A stretch of DNA of 5,701 nt, from positions 1-5,701 of the forward strand of contig JAGUXE010000397.1 in NCBI GenBank assembly GCA_020061995.1. The letters are read 5' to 3'. This DNA comes from Ignavibacteriales bacterium. GTDB taxonomy: Bacteria > Bacteroidota > Ignavibacteria > Ignavibacteriales > Ignavibacteriaceae. Made by a program: the position numbers and the translations under genes. Each line of letters opens with the position of its first letter. The first letter of the stretch is position 1. The notes under the pieces are model-generated. The model was not told the origin of the DNA, searched no databases, and saw only the letters and a program-made list of their open reading frames with translations. Positions 1 to 5,701 of the stretch are shown here, in pieces.

Positions 1-1112
1 TCAATTAAAGAAGTTAATTTTTCATCGAGTTTGTAAGAACTTTTTATCTCTGCAATTATCGCTGGGATGCTTTTTTCAGATTGGAGCTTCGAAACAATAA
101 ACCCCGATATTTCTGAAGTAGTAGAAATCTTCGATTCTTTTAAAATTACATTTTGTGCTATATATAATTCCTCATAAGAAGTCTTTAACTGATCCAGTTG
201 TCTTTTAAGTTCATCTTGCAGAAGCGCATTCTCAATAGCAATTCCTGTACTTGCTCCCATCGCACTTAGGAACATGGCATCTTCCTCATTGAAGTTCCCT
301 GACTTTTTATTAAGAATTTGAAAGACACCCATTATTTCGCCATGTAGATTCTTCATAGGGAGGCAAAGGATGTTTCTAGTTACAAATCCTGTTTGTAAAT
401 CCACTTTTCTGTTAAATTTTGGATGAGAGTATGGGTCATCAATAATTTGAGTTTCTCCTGAAGCCGCTACCTCGCCTGCAATCCCGGATTCAATCGGTAT
501 TCTAATTTCCTTAGTCTCAAGTCCTATTCCTGTTCTTGACCATAATTGTTTATTCTGTTTATCAACAAGAAAAAGTGTGGCTCGTTCAGCATTAATAGCT
601 TCAGCAGAAAGTAAAACAATCTGATCAAGAAGATCATCAAAATTCCTATTTGCATTAAGGCTTTTAGAGATTTCAAATAGGATAGAAAGCTTTTTGTTTT
701 CGTAATGAATATCTTTCGGAATTGTAGGTTTAAGTTCTGCCTTGTCTTCTTTTGTGAGAATTTTTTGAATTCGTATAGTAAAGCCATCTAAATCAAAAGG
801 ACGAAGAATAAAATCTCTAATTTTATTCCCAAAGACAATTTCTTTGGTATCATAAAAATATGAAGAGACGATAACAATAGGAACTTCACCCATAAGATGA
901 TGAATTTGATCAACAAATTCTATCTCAGTCATTATTGGTTGCAAAATTTCAATAATTATTAAATCAGGCTTGATTTCTAGCAACGGACCAAGTGTACCTA
1001 ATGACTTACTCTTTACTTGAAGAACGTATTCAAACTTTGATGCAAATGCGAGGTAAAGTGATTGACTTTCACTGCTCTCGGAAAAAGCAATAATCTTCTT
1101 TGGGAAATTCAT
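1..1112 (-). CDS. Receiver-like/GAF signalling protein, C-terminus cut by window edge
   Basis: The 370 visible codons run without a stop from the ATG at 1112 to the window edge; the C-terminus is missing. Residues 5-120 have a CheY-like receiver pattern: KPDLIIIEI (48-56), the Ser of IVIVSS (79-84), and DFILRPF (100-106). The phosphoacceptor Asp is Glu55, the conserved Lys is Arg104, and the N-terminal acidic pair is reduced to S11-E12, so ordinary phosphorylation is unlikely. Residues about 140-296 are a GAF domain close to those of cyclic-nucleotide phosphodiesterases and cyclases, with GIAGEVAASGE (210-220), TGFVTRNILCLP (241-252) and an NKFDE-like stretch (N268, K269, F274, D278). A coiled-coil-like segment (296-326) leads into a histidine-kinase-like helix in which the expected His appears to be Ser341. 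The protein is probably a cytoplasmic ligand sensor or scaffold; no membrane segment is visible. The start is supported by GAGG just upstream and an in-frame TAA at 1137-1139 with no ATG between. The domain calls are firm, the function is not. Confidence 0.87.
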   Translation of the reverse strand, partial: MNFPKKIIAFSESSESQSLYLAFASKFEYVLQVKSKSLGTLGPLLEIKPDLIIIEILQPIMTEIEFVDQIHHLMGEVPIVIVSSYFYDTKEIVFGNKIRDFILRPFDLDGFTIRIQKILTKEDKAELKPTIPKDIHYENKKLSILFEISKSLNANRNFDDLLDQIVLLSAEAINAERATLFLVDKQNKQLWSRTGIGLETKEIRIPIESGIAGEVAASGETQIIDDPYSHPKFNRKVDLQTGFVTRNILCLPMKNLHGEIMGVFQILNKKSGNFNEEDAMFLSAMGASTGIAIENALLQDELKRQLDQLKTSYEELYIAQNVILKESKISTTSEISGFIVSKLQSEKSIPAIIAEIKSSYKLDEKLTSLI

Positions 1113-1116
1113 TTTT

Positions 1117-1120
1117 CCTC
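1117..1120 (-). promoter_or_regulatory. Shine-Dalgarno site of the GAF signalling gene
   Basis: On the minus strand GAGG lies four bases before the ATG at 1112, preceded by a run of eight A residues. It is one of the few clear ribosome-binding sites in the window and fixes the start of this gene. Confidence 0.6.
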
Positions 1121-1131
1121 TTTTTTTTGTG

Positions 1132-1162
1132 GAAACTTATAAAAAGTATTGATGATTTCCAA
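1132..1162 (-). promoter_or_regulatory. Possible Bacteroidota-type promoter
   Basis: On the minus strand, TAAGTTTC (1139-1132) matches the Bacteroidota -7 element TAnnTTTG except at the last base, and a TTG (1162-1160) lies 20 bases upstream. This would give a leader of roughly 14 bases before the GAF signalling gene. The 139-bp gap after the upstream nuclease gene leaves room for a separate promoter. The motifs are short and the DNA is AT-rich, so a chance match is quite possible. No convincing terminator for the upstream gene was seen in the gap. Confidence 0.25.
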
Positions 1163-1251
1163 TTTAATAAATTTGTAGGAAAATTCATTTAGTAGGACTT
1201 CTAGAGAAATAAAGGCTCCAACGATTCGGGAAAATGGTTCTAATATATAAG

Positions 1252-2970
1252 TTAGAAACTATTTAAAATAGATTTGATGTCGAATTCTGAAATTTCTGAA
1301 TCGGAGTTATTCGTTTTGTATTGTGAAATTTCCTTAAATAATTGTTCTTTAGTAGAATAATTACTTAAATAAAAAATTCGAACATGGTTACGATGATTGA
1401 TAATCCAATTGAGGATGGTTTTCATTTTTTCAAGATCCTCATCAGTGGGAACAAAGGTATTGTAAATTGAATTTTGGAAATAATCATCTAAAGATTTATC
1501 AAAAACATCTTCATTATTCAATAAATACTTTTTTATAACAACTTTTCCCTCTAAAAGCAAAAGATAATCTTTAAGGTAATTGAAACCGGTAACTTCAATT
1601 AATACATTTGCTTTATTAATCGGTTCTTGAAGTAATGATGATTTATGAATCTGGTTTAAAATAAGAGTAAGAATTTCTTTTATCTCAGCTGCTTTTTCAA
1701 ATTTTAATTCATCCGAATATTCTTTCATTTTTTTCAATAAACGATTTACTGCTGTTTGGTGTTTTCCGAAAAGAAGTTCATAGACTTTAAAAAGTTCATC
1801 GTTGTAAATTGATTTATCGCCATTTAAACATGGTGCGGTACAACGACCGATTTCCGCGAGAAAACATCCCTTATGTTGTTTAAATTCTTTCTCATCGCAT
1901 TCACGAATTGAAAATGTTCGGTCGATAACGTCAACAATTTTTTGCGCCTTTTTTTTGGATACAAATAAGCCGAAATAGTCATCACCATCGTATGAAAAAT
2001 TATTTGTAATGGATACTTTTGGAAAATCGTTAGTTACATCAAAACGGAGGTAATATTTTGAACTGAATTTTTTTAATAGTGTATTAAACCTTGGTTTGAA
2101 AGCTTTAATCATTTCAGCTTCTGTAAGAAGTGCTGTCAATTCAGAATTCGTTGTTTCGGTTTTTAATCTACTAGCTTTTAATAATATTTTCTTACTTTTT
2201 TTTTGTGTTGAATCTGTAAGATAAGATTTAATTCTCTCTCGAAGAGATTTTGCTTTCCCGATATAAATGGGTTCCAATTTTGAGTTTAGGAAATAATATA
2301 TTCCCGGATTTTCCGGAATCGCAATTAAATCATTATTCATTCTTTTTGATAATTTTGGTTTTGAAACTGTTGTACCGGGCAAGAACTGAAATTCTATAAG
2401 TTGTTTAACGTTTTTTATGTCAAAATCATCATGTAATATTTTGATAATTCGATTTAATATTAATGCAGTAGTCTCAGCATCTCCGGTAGCTCTATGTGAA
2501 TCAATCGGTTTTATATTAAAATAGTGAGCCAAGTTACCTAATGATCTACTTTTTAGTTGAGGGAATAATCGTCTTGCAATTTTTAATGTACATACTTGAA
2601 GAGGTTTAAAATCCTCAACACCTGCTAATCTTAATTCGCGCTTAATAAAACTCATATCAAATTGTAAATTATGCCCAACAACAATAGAATCATTTAGAAA
2701 TTCTGAAATGTCATAAGCCACATCTTCAAAAAAAGGAGCATCATAAACGTCGTCATCTGTTAATCCGGTGATATTTGTGATATACATCGGGATTGTACGA
2801 CCGGGATTGATAAATGAGCTATATTGATCAATAATAACATTATTCTGAACTTTTATTATACCGATTTCAATTATATTATTCGTAGATGCACTCAATCCTG
2901 TTGTTTCAACATCTAAAACTGAATAGCATGCATCAAAAGGATTAAATTCGAGTATATCGTCAAAATTCAT
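1252..2970 (-). CDS. DEDDh exonuclease / UvrC-Cho-like GIY-YIG nuclease fusion
   Basis: This 572-residue protein joins two nucleases. Residues 16-176 are a DnaQ-type 3'-5' exonuclease (like the Pol III epsilon subunit) with the full metal-binding set D20, E22, D105, H159 and D164. Residues 217-300 are a UvrC/Cho GIY-YIG domain: GIY at 223-225, YIG at 236-238, R246, E284 and N296, spaced as the catalytic Tyr, Arg, Glu and Asn of UvrC. Cysteines 358, 369, 377 and 381 match the spacing of the four reported to bind a [4Fe-4S] cluster in E. coli UvrC. A UVR-like helix (about 413-432, with FEKAAEIK) could contact UvrB. The UvrC RNase H-like and HhH domains are absent; the last 120 residues are unrecognised. 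It probably makes or trims incisions during DNA repair, but the exact role is inference. The start is forced: an in-frame TGA lies three codons upstream at 2977-2979. No Shine-Dalgarno sequence is visible. Confidence 0.93.
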   Translation of the reverse strand: MNFDDILEFNPFDACYSVLDVETTGLSASTNNIIEIGIIKVQNNVIIDQYSSFINPGRTIPMYITNITGLTDDDVYDAPFFEDVAYDISEFLNDSIVVGHNLQFDMSFIKRELRLAGVEDFKPLQVCTLKIARRLFPQLKSRSLGNLAHYFNIKPIDSHRATGDAETTALILNRIIKILHDDFDIKNVKQLIEFQFLPGTTVSKPKLSKRMNNDLIAIPENPGIYYFLNSKLEPIYIGKAKSLRERIKSYLTDSTQKKSKKILLKASRLKTETTNSELTALLTEAEMIKAFKPRFNTLLKKFSSKYYLRFDVTNDFPKVSITNNFSYDGDDYFGLFVSKKKAQKIVDVIDRTFSIRECDEKEFKQHKGCFLAEIGRCTAPCLNGDKSIYNDELFKVYELLFGKHQTAVNRLLKKMKEYSDELKFEKAAEIKEILTLILNQIHKSSLLQEPINKANVLIEVTGFNYLKDYLLLLEGKVVIKKYLLNNEDVFDKSLDDYFQNSIYNTFVPTDEDLEKMKTILNWIINHRNHVRIFYLSNYSTKEQLFKEISQYKTNNSDSEISEFDIKSILNSF

Positions 2971-3004
2971 AAAACATCAAATAGGGAGATCATTTAGTAG
3001 AATA

Positions 3005-3021
3005 ATTGTTAATTAATCAAT
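3005..3021. promoter_or_regulatory. Imperfect dyad in the divergent intergenic region
   Basis: The 103 bp between the divergent nuclease and metallophosphoesterase genes (2971-3073) must hold promoters for both directions. In it, ATTG (3005-3008) and CAAT (3018-3021) are inverted arms flanking TTAATTAA. This could be an operator, but it is short and AT-rich. No good -35/-10 pair or TAnnTTTG element was found on either strand of this gap. Confidence 0.15.
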
Positions 3022-3066
3022 CTTTTAGTTTACCTCTAATTTAGATATATTCACTCTCAAATTATT

Positions 3067-3070
3067 AGGA
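3067..3070 (+). promoter_or_regulatory. Shine-Dalgarno site of the metallophosphoesterase gene
   Basis: AGGA lies three bases before the ATG at 3074. The spacing is short, but it is the only purine-rich stretch near this start, and the ATG places the first metal-ligand Asp at residue 11, as expected for the family. Confidence 0.4.
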
Positions 3071-3073
3071 ATT

Positions 3074-3895
3074 ATGAATACTTTAAATCTTCTCTTTATC
3101 GGTGATATTATAGGCAAACCCGGACTTGATTTTGTTCAAACATGGTTACCAAGTTTAATCCAAAAATACAAAGCTGACGTTGTAATTGCTAATGGTGAAA
3201 ATGCTTCAGACGGGAAAGGGTTAACTTCGAAAGAAGGGGAAGTTTTATTCAACTTAGGTGTCAATGTAATAACCGGTGGAAATCATACGTGGGATAAACA
3301 TCAATCACAGGAATATATTAGAACTGAACCAAGAGCCTTGAGACCTCTTAATTATCCAAAAGGGGCGCATGGTAACGGATACTATATATTTAATTCTAAA
3401 CTTGGAAAAATAGCGGTTATTAATTTGCAAGGACGCACATACATGGCGTCAATTGATTGTCCTTTCAGAACAGCAGATTGGGTATTAGCAAAAATTAAAA
3501 GTGAAACAAATTTAGTTTTTGTGGACTTTCATGCTGAAGCTACTGCAGAAAAAATTGCAATGGGACTTTATCTTGACGGTAAAATAAGTGCAATTGTTGG
3601 AACTCATACTCATATCCAAACTTCGGATGAAAAAATATTATCCAAGGGAACTGGCTATATTACTGATGTAGGAATGTCAGGTCCTTATAATTCTGTTATA
3701 GGAATGAAAGTTCAAGCAGCAATTAATCGATTCTTATTCCAAACTCCTCAAAAATATGAAACAGCTGAGGGAGATGTGCATATAGCAGGAATGTTTTTTA
3801 AGATAGATATTAAAAGTGGGAAAACAGTAGGAGTCGAAAGAATATTTTTCCCGGATTTTGAAAAATCAATCGAGTTAAATAATGCAGATAATTGA
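3074..3895 (+). CDS. YmdB-family (TIGR00282) metallophosphoesterase
   Basis: This 273-residue protein belongs to the YmdB family of two-metal phosphoesterases; B. subtilis YmdB (about 264 residues) hydrolyses 2',3'-cyclic nucleotides and influences biofilm and motility decisions. All recognised active-site residues are present at the B. subtilis numbering plus three: D11 (FIGDIIGKPG), E42 and N43 (NGENASDGKG), N70 and H71 (GGNHTWDK), H153 (FHAEATAEK), and H178 and H180 (GTHTHIQT). No signal peptide or membrane segment is seen, so it should be cytoplasmic. It is the first gene of a rightward cluster and its last 14 bases overlap folD, so the two are probably translationally coupled. Catalytic competence is well supported by the residues. 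The physiological substrate and any regulatory role in this organism are inferred from the family only. Confidence 0.95.
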   Translation: MNTLNLLFIGDIIGKPGLDFVQTWLPSLIQKYKADVVIANGENASDGKGLTSKEGEVLFNLGVNVITGGNHTWDKHQSQEYIRTEPRALRPLNYPKGAHGNGYYIFNSKLGKIAVINLQGRTYMASIDCPFRTADWVLAKIKSETNLVFVDFHAEATAEKIAMGLYLDGKISAIVGTHTHIQTSDEKILSKGTGYITDVGMSGPYNSVIGMKVQAAINRFLFQTPQKYETAEGDVHIAGMFFKIDIKSGKTVGVERIFFPDFEKSIELNNADN

Positions 3896-4754
3896 CGGAA
3901 AAAATGTTGCTTCTGAAATACGCAACGAACTTAAAGTACAAGTTGATTTATTAAAGGAAGCAGGGAAACAAGTTCCCGGACTTGTAGCGATTTTAGTTGG
4001 TGATAATCCAGCTTCAAAAGTATATGTGAATAGTAAATCTAAAGCATGCAATGAAGTGGGTTTTATATCAGCCATCGAAAAATTAGATGAGAATATTACT
4101 CAATCTGAATTAATCCAGATAATTAATTCATATAATGAAAATAAAAATTATCACGGAATTTTAGTTCAACTGCCATTACCAAAGCATATAAATGAAAGTG
4201 AAATTATTAATTCAATTTCGCCCTTAAAGGATGTTGATGGTTTCCATCCGATAAGTGTTGGAAATCTTGTGATTGGAAATGACACCTTTGCACCATGTAC
4301 ACCGGCAGGAATTCAGGAGTTATTGAAGCGGTATAAAATTGAAACTAAAGGGAAACATGTTGTCGTAGTAGGTAGAAGTAATATAGTAGGCAAACCTATA
4401 GCTATTATGCTTCTTCAAAAGAAAGAGAACGCCAACTCAATTGTTACAATTTGTCATTCAGCAGCAGATATTGCTATTTACACGAAGCAGGCGGATATTT
4501 TAATTGCTGCATTAGGTGTACCGAATTTCATCAAATTAGAGATGATAAAGTTAAATGCAGTAGTTATTGATGTTGGAATTAACCGTATTGAAGATAAAAA
4601 TAGTCCGAAAGGTTATCGAATTGTGGGGGATGTTGATTATGAAAACGTTGCCCCATCAACGTCTTATATAACACCGGTTCCCGGTGGAGTTGGTCCTATG
4701 ACAATAGCGATGTTATTAAAAAATACTTTAAAAGCTTATAATAATTTAAGATAA
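3882..4754 (+). CDS. folD: Bifunctional methylene-THF dehydrogenase/cyclohydrolase FolD
   Basis: FolD interconverts 5,10-methylene-, 5,10-methenyl- and 10-formyl-tetrahydrofolate with NAD(P), supplying one-carbon units for purine and formyl-methionine synthesis. The 290 residues match the usual length. Visible hallmarks are the YVxxKxKA motif (Y48, catalytic K52), Q96 in ILVQLPLP, D119 in KDVDGFHP, the Rossmann nucleotide site [13 protein letters not shown] (160-172) and the C-terminal PGGVGPMT signature starting at 267. These correspond to E. coli Y50, K54, Q98 and D121, so both activities should be intact. The ATG at 3882 lies inside the end of the upstream metallophosphoesterase gene (14-bp overlap) and only a weak GAG at 3872-3874 precedes it, which suggests translational coupling. 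The protein begins directly with the usual MQIIDGK opening, which supports this start. deoC follows after 5 bp. Confidence 0.98.
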   Translation: MQIIDGKNVASEIRNELKVQVDLLKEAGKQVPGLVAILVGDNPASKVYVNSKSKACNEVGFISAIEKLDENITQSELIQIINSYNENKNYHGILVQLPLPKHINESEIINSISPLKDVDGFHPISVGNLVIGNDTFAPCTPAGIQELLKRYKIETKGKHVVVVGRSNIVGKPIAIMLLQKKENANSIVTICHSAADIAIYTKQADILIAALGVPNFIKLEMIKLNAVVIDVGINRIEDKNSPKGYRIVGDVDYENVAPSTSYITPVPGGVGPMTIAMLLKNTLKAYNNLR

Positions 4755-4759
4755 GAAAT

Positions 4760-5626
4760 ATGAACTCGTCAAAAGTACAAAAAGTAGTTTCGCAAGTATT
4801 TATGGAAAAAGCCTTACGCGATTTTTATTGTCAGGGCGATTCTTGCAAAGGTTGGGAAACAAATGTTATAACACAACCAATTGCAGTTAAAAATATTGTT
4901 GAAGTTGGAGCTGATAGAATCTCTGCAGGAATCGGAGTAGGCGATCATCTCTCAGAAATAAGTTTAGCAAGGATGATTGATCATACAATGCTAAAGCCCG
5001 AGGCTACTCCTGAAGAGATTACAACGCTTTGTAAAGAAGCGGCTAAATATCTTTTTGCTTCTGTCTGCGTTAATCCTTCTTATGTGAAGCTTTGCTCTAA
5101 TTTATTAAAAGGTACAAAAGTTAAAGTTTGTACTGTTATCGGATTTCCTTTGGGATCCAACACAACTAAAATCAAACGGATGGAAGCCGAGGAAGCTATT
5201 GAAAACGGTGCTCAAGAAATTGATATGGTAATCAATATTGGTCATCTTAAATCAGGCGACTACGATTACGTATTTGATGATGTTAACCAAGTTGTACTTG
5301 CAGCAAAAAGAAAAAGGGTGATAACAAAAGTTATTCTAGAAACAGCGCTACTGGATGATAAAGAAAAAGTGGCCGCATGTATGATTTGTAAAAAAGCCGG
5401 TGCAGATTTTGTAAAAACTTCGACAGGCTTTTCAAAAGGTGGAGCAACTGTTGGCGATATTTCACTAATGAAATATGTTGTCGGTTCTTCGATTGGTGTG
5501 AAAGCATCCGGTGGAATTCGCTCGAAAGAAGACGCGGAAGCTATGATTGCTAGTGGTGCCGATCGAATAGGTGCAAGTGCGAGCGTTAAAATTGTCCTTG
5601 GTGAAAAATCTGAGTCTACATATTAA
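4760..5626 (+). CDS. deoC: Deoxyribose-phosphate aldolase DeoC with N-terminal extension
   Basis: DeoC cleaves 2-deoxyribose-5-phosphate to acetaldehyde and glyceraldehyde-3-phosphate in deoxynucleoside breakdown. The aldolase core spans residues 68-285, a typical short TIM barrel, opening at [15 protein letters not shown] (69-83). It has D155 in EIDMVIN, the Schiff-base Lys K219 in VKTSTGF, K248 in VKASGGIR, and the phosphate-site stretch GADRIGAS (266-273). The enzyme should be active. The first 66 or so residues are extra. They comprise a short amphipathic helix (about 3-15, hydrophobic V6, V9, V10, V13, F14), a C24/C29 pair, and ADRISAG (51-57), which echoes the core ADRIGAS. The helix resembles peptides that target enzymes to bacterial microcompartments, but no shell gene is visible here, so that role is speculative. 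The gene starts 5 bp after folD without a good Shine-Dalgarno sequence and closes the tight gene cluster. Confidence 0.96.
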   Translation: MNSSKVQKVVSQVFMEKALRDFYCQGDSCKGWETNVITQPIAVKNIVEVGADRISAGIGVGDHLSEISLARMIDHTMLKPEATPEEITTLCKEAAKYLFASVCVNPSYVKLCSNLLKGTKVKVCTVIGFPLGSNTTKIKRMEAEEAIENGAQEIDMVINIGHLKSGDYDYVFDDVNQVVLAAKRKRVITKVILETALLDDKEKVAACMICKKAGADFVKTSTGFSKGGATVGDISLMKYVVGSSIGVKASGGIRSKEDAEAMIASGADRIGASASVKIVLGEKSESTY

Positions 5627-5642
5627 CTTAACAGATTTTTCA
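5602..5642 (+). repeat. 11-bp perfect inverted repeat at the end of deoC, possible terminator
   Basis: TGAAAAATCTG (5602-5612) is perfectly complementary to CAGATTTTTCA (5632-5642), leaving a 19-base loop that contains the deoC stop codon. In RNA the 3' arm carries a run of five U, so it might act as a weak terminator, an attenuator or a 3'-end stabiliser ahead of the next gene at 5651. The stem is AT-rich, the loop is long, and no separate U-tract follows, so terminator function is uncertain. Confidence 0.35.
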
Positions 5643-5650
5643 AAGCTAAA

Positions 5651-5701
5651 ATGATTTTAGATGTAATTGTACACAAAACCGATGATGGATTCACAGCTGA
5701 A
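5651..5701 (+). CDS. Start of a possible HicB-like protein, cut by window edge
   Basis: Seventeen codons are open from the ATG at 5651 to the window end, reading MILDVIVHKTDDGFTAE. The pattern of a short beta strand, then HK, an acidic turn and an aromatic-x-AE, resembles the N-terminus of HicB-family antitoxins and related small RNase-H-like proteins. No clear Shine-Dalgarno sequence is present. The gene lies 24 bp after deoC and could be the fourth cluster member, unless the inverted repeat over the deoC stop ends the transcript. Too little is visible to confirm either the gene or the family. Confidence 0.45.
   Translation, partial: MILDVIVHKTDDGFTAE

Noticed and set aside
524..787. An 87-codon open frame on the minus strand
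   Set aside because: It overlaps the well-supported GAF signalling gene in another frame on the same strand and its translation is low-complexity, rich in F, L and K with no domain pattern.
1156..1182. Inverted arms TTTCC / GGAAA before the GAF signalling gene
   Set aside because: Only five uninterrupted pairs with an irregular interior; too weak to call as an operator or hairpin.
1220..1239. Possible terminator hairpin AACGATT / AATGGTT after the nuclease gene
   Set aside because: The stem has a G-G mismatch in seven pairs and no adjacent U-tract on the minus strand.
1185..3000. The 11-mer TCATTTAGTAG at 1185-1195 and again at 2990-3000, each upstream of a leftward gene
   Set aside because: Matches of this length are expected by chance in AT-rich DNA of this size, and the copies lie at very different distances (about 73 and 20 bases) from their start codons.
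3875..4075. A 66-codon open frame on the minus strand
   Set aside because: It is antisense to the start of folD, has no recognisable motif and no ribosome-binding site; it is a shadow of the folD coding sequence.
1..5701. tRNA, rRNA, CRISPR, insertion sequence or phage attachment features
   Set aside because: Coding genes fill nearly all the window, the gaps are 139 bp or shorter, and none shows spaced repeats, cloverleaf arms, transposase motifs or terminal repeats.

Overview
The window is AT-rich, densely coded DNA from a bacterium. It holds six protein-coding genes, two of them cut by the window edges. No RNA gene, transposon, CRISPR array or integration site was seen. Several traits suggest the Bacteroidota/Chlorobi/Ignavibacteria assemblage: the base composition, mostly weak Shine-Dalgarno sequences, the fused DnaQ-UvrC type nuclease, and a possible TTG/TAnnTTTG-type promoter. 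This placement is an inference from gene style, not a demonstrated assignment.

Layout: Two genes run leftward. The first (2970 to 1252) encodes a fusion of a DEDDh 3'-5' exonuclease with a UvrC/Cho-like GIY-YIG endonuclease, probably a DNA-repair or maturation nuclease. After a 139-bp gap comes a signalling protein (1112 to beyond base 1). It joins a receiver-like domain lacking the phosphorylatable Asp, a GAF domain of the cyclic-nucleotide-binding type, a coiled-coil linker and the start of a histidine-kinase-like helix without the usual His. A 103-bp divergent intergenic region separates this pair from a rightward gene cluster.

The rightward cluster is tightly packed. A YmdB-family metallophosphoesterase overlaps folD by 14 bp, and folD is followed after 5 bp by deoC. 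The three genes are almost certainly co-transcribed and form a nucleotide and one-carbon metabolism group: cyclic nucleotide hydrolysis, folate one-carbon interconversion, and deoxyribose-phosphate breakdown. The DeoC carries about 66 extra N-terminal residues, beginning with a short amphipathic helix that resembles a microcompartment encapsulation peptide. A perfect 11-bp inverted repeat spans the deoC stop codon. A further reading frame, possibly HicB-like, begins at 5651 and runs off the window.

The most interesting points are the signalling protein whose phosphotransfer sites all look lost while its ligand-binding GAF looks intact, the extended DeoC, and the exonuclease-endonuclease fusion that keeps the four UvrC cluster cysteines.
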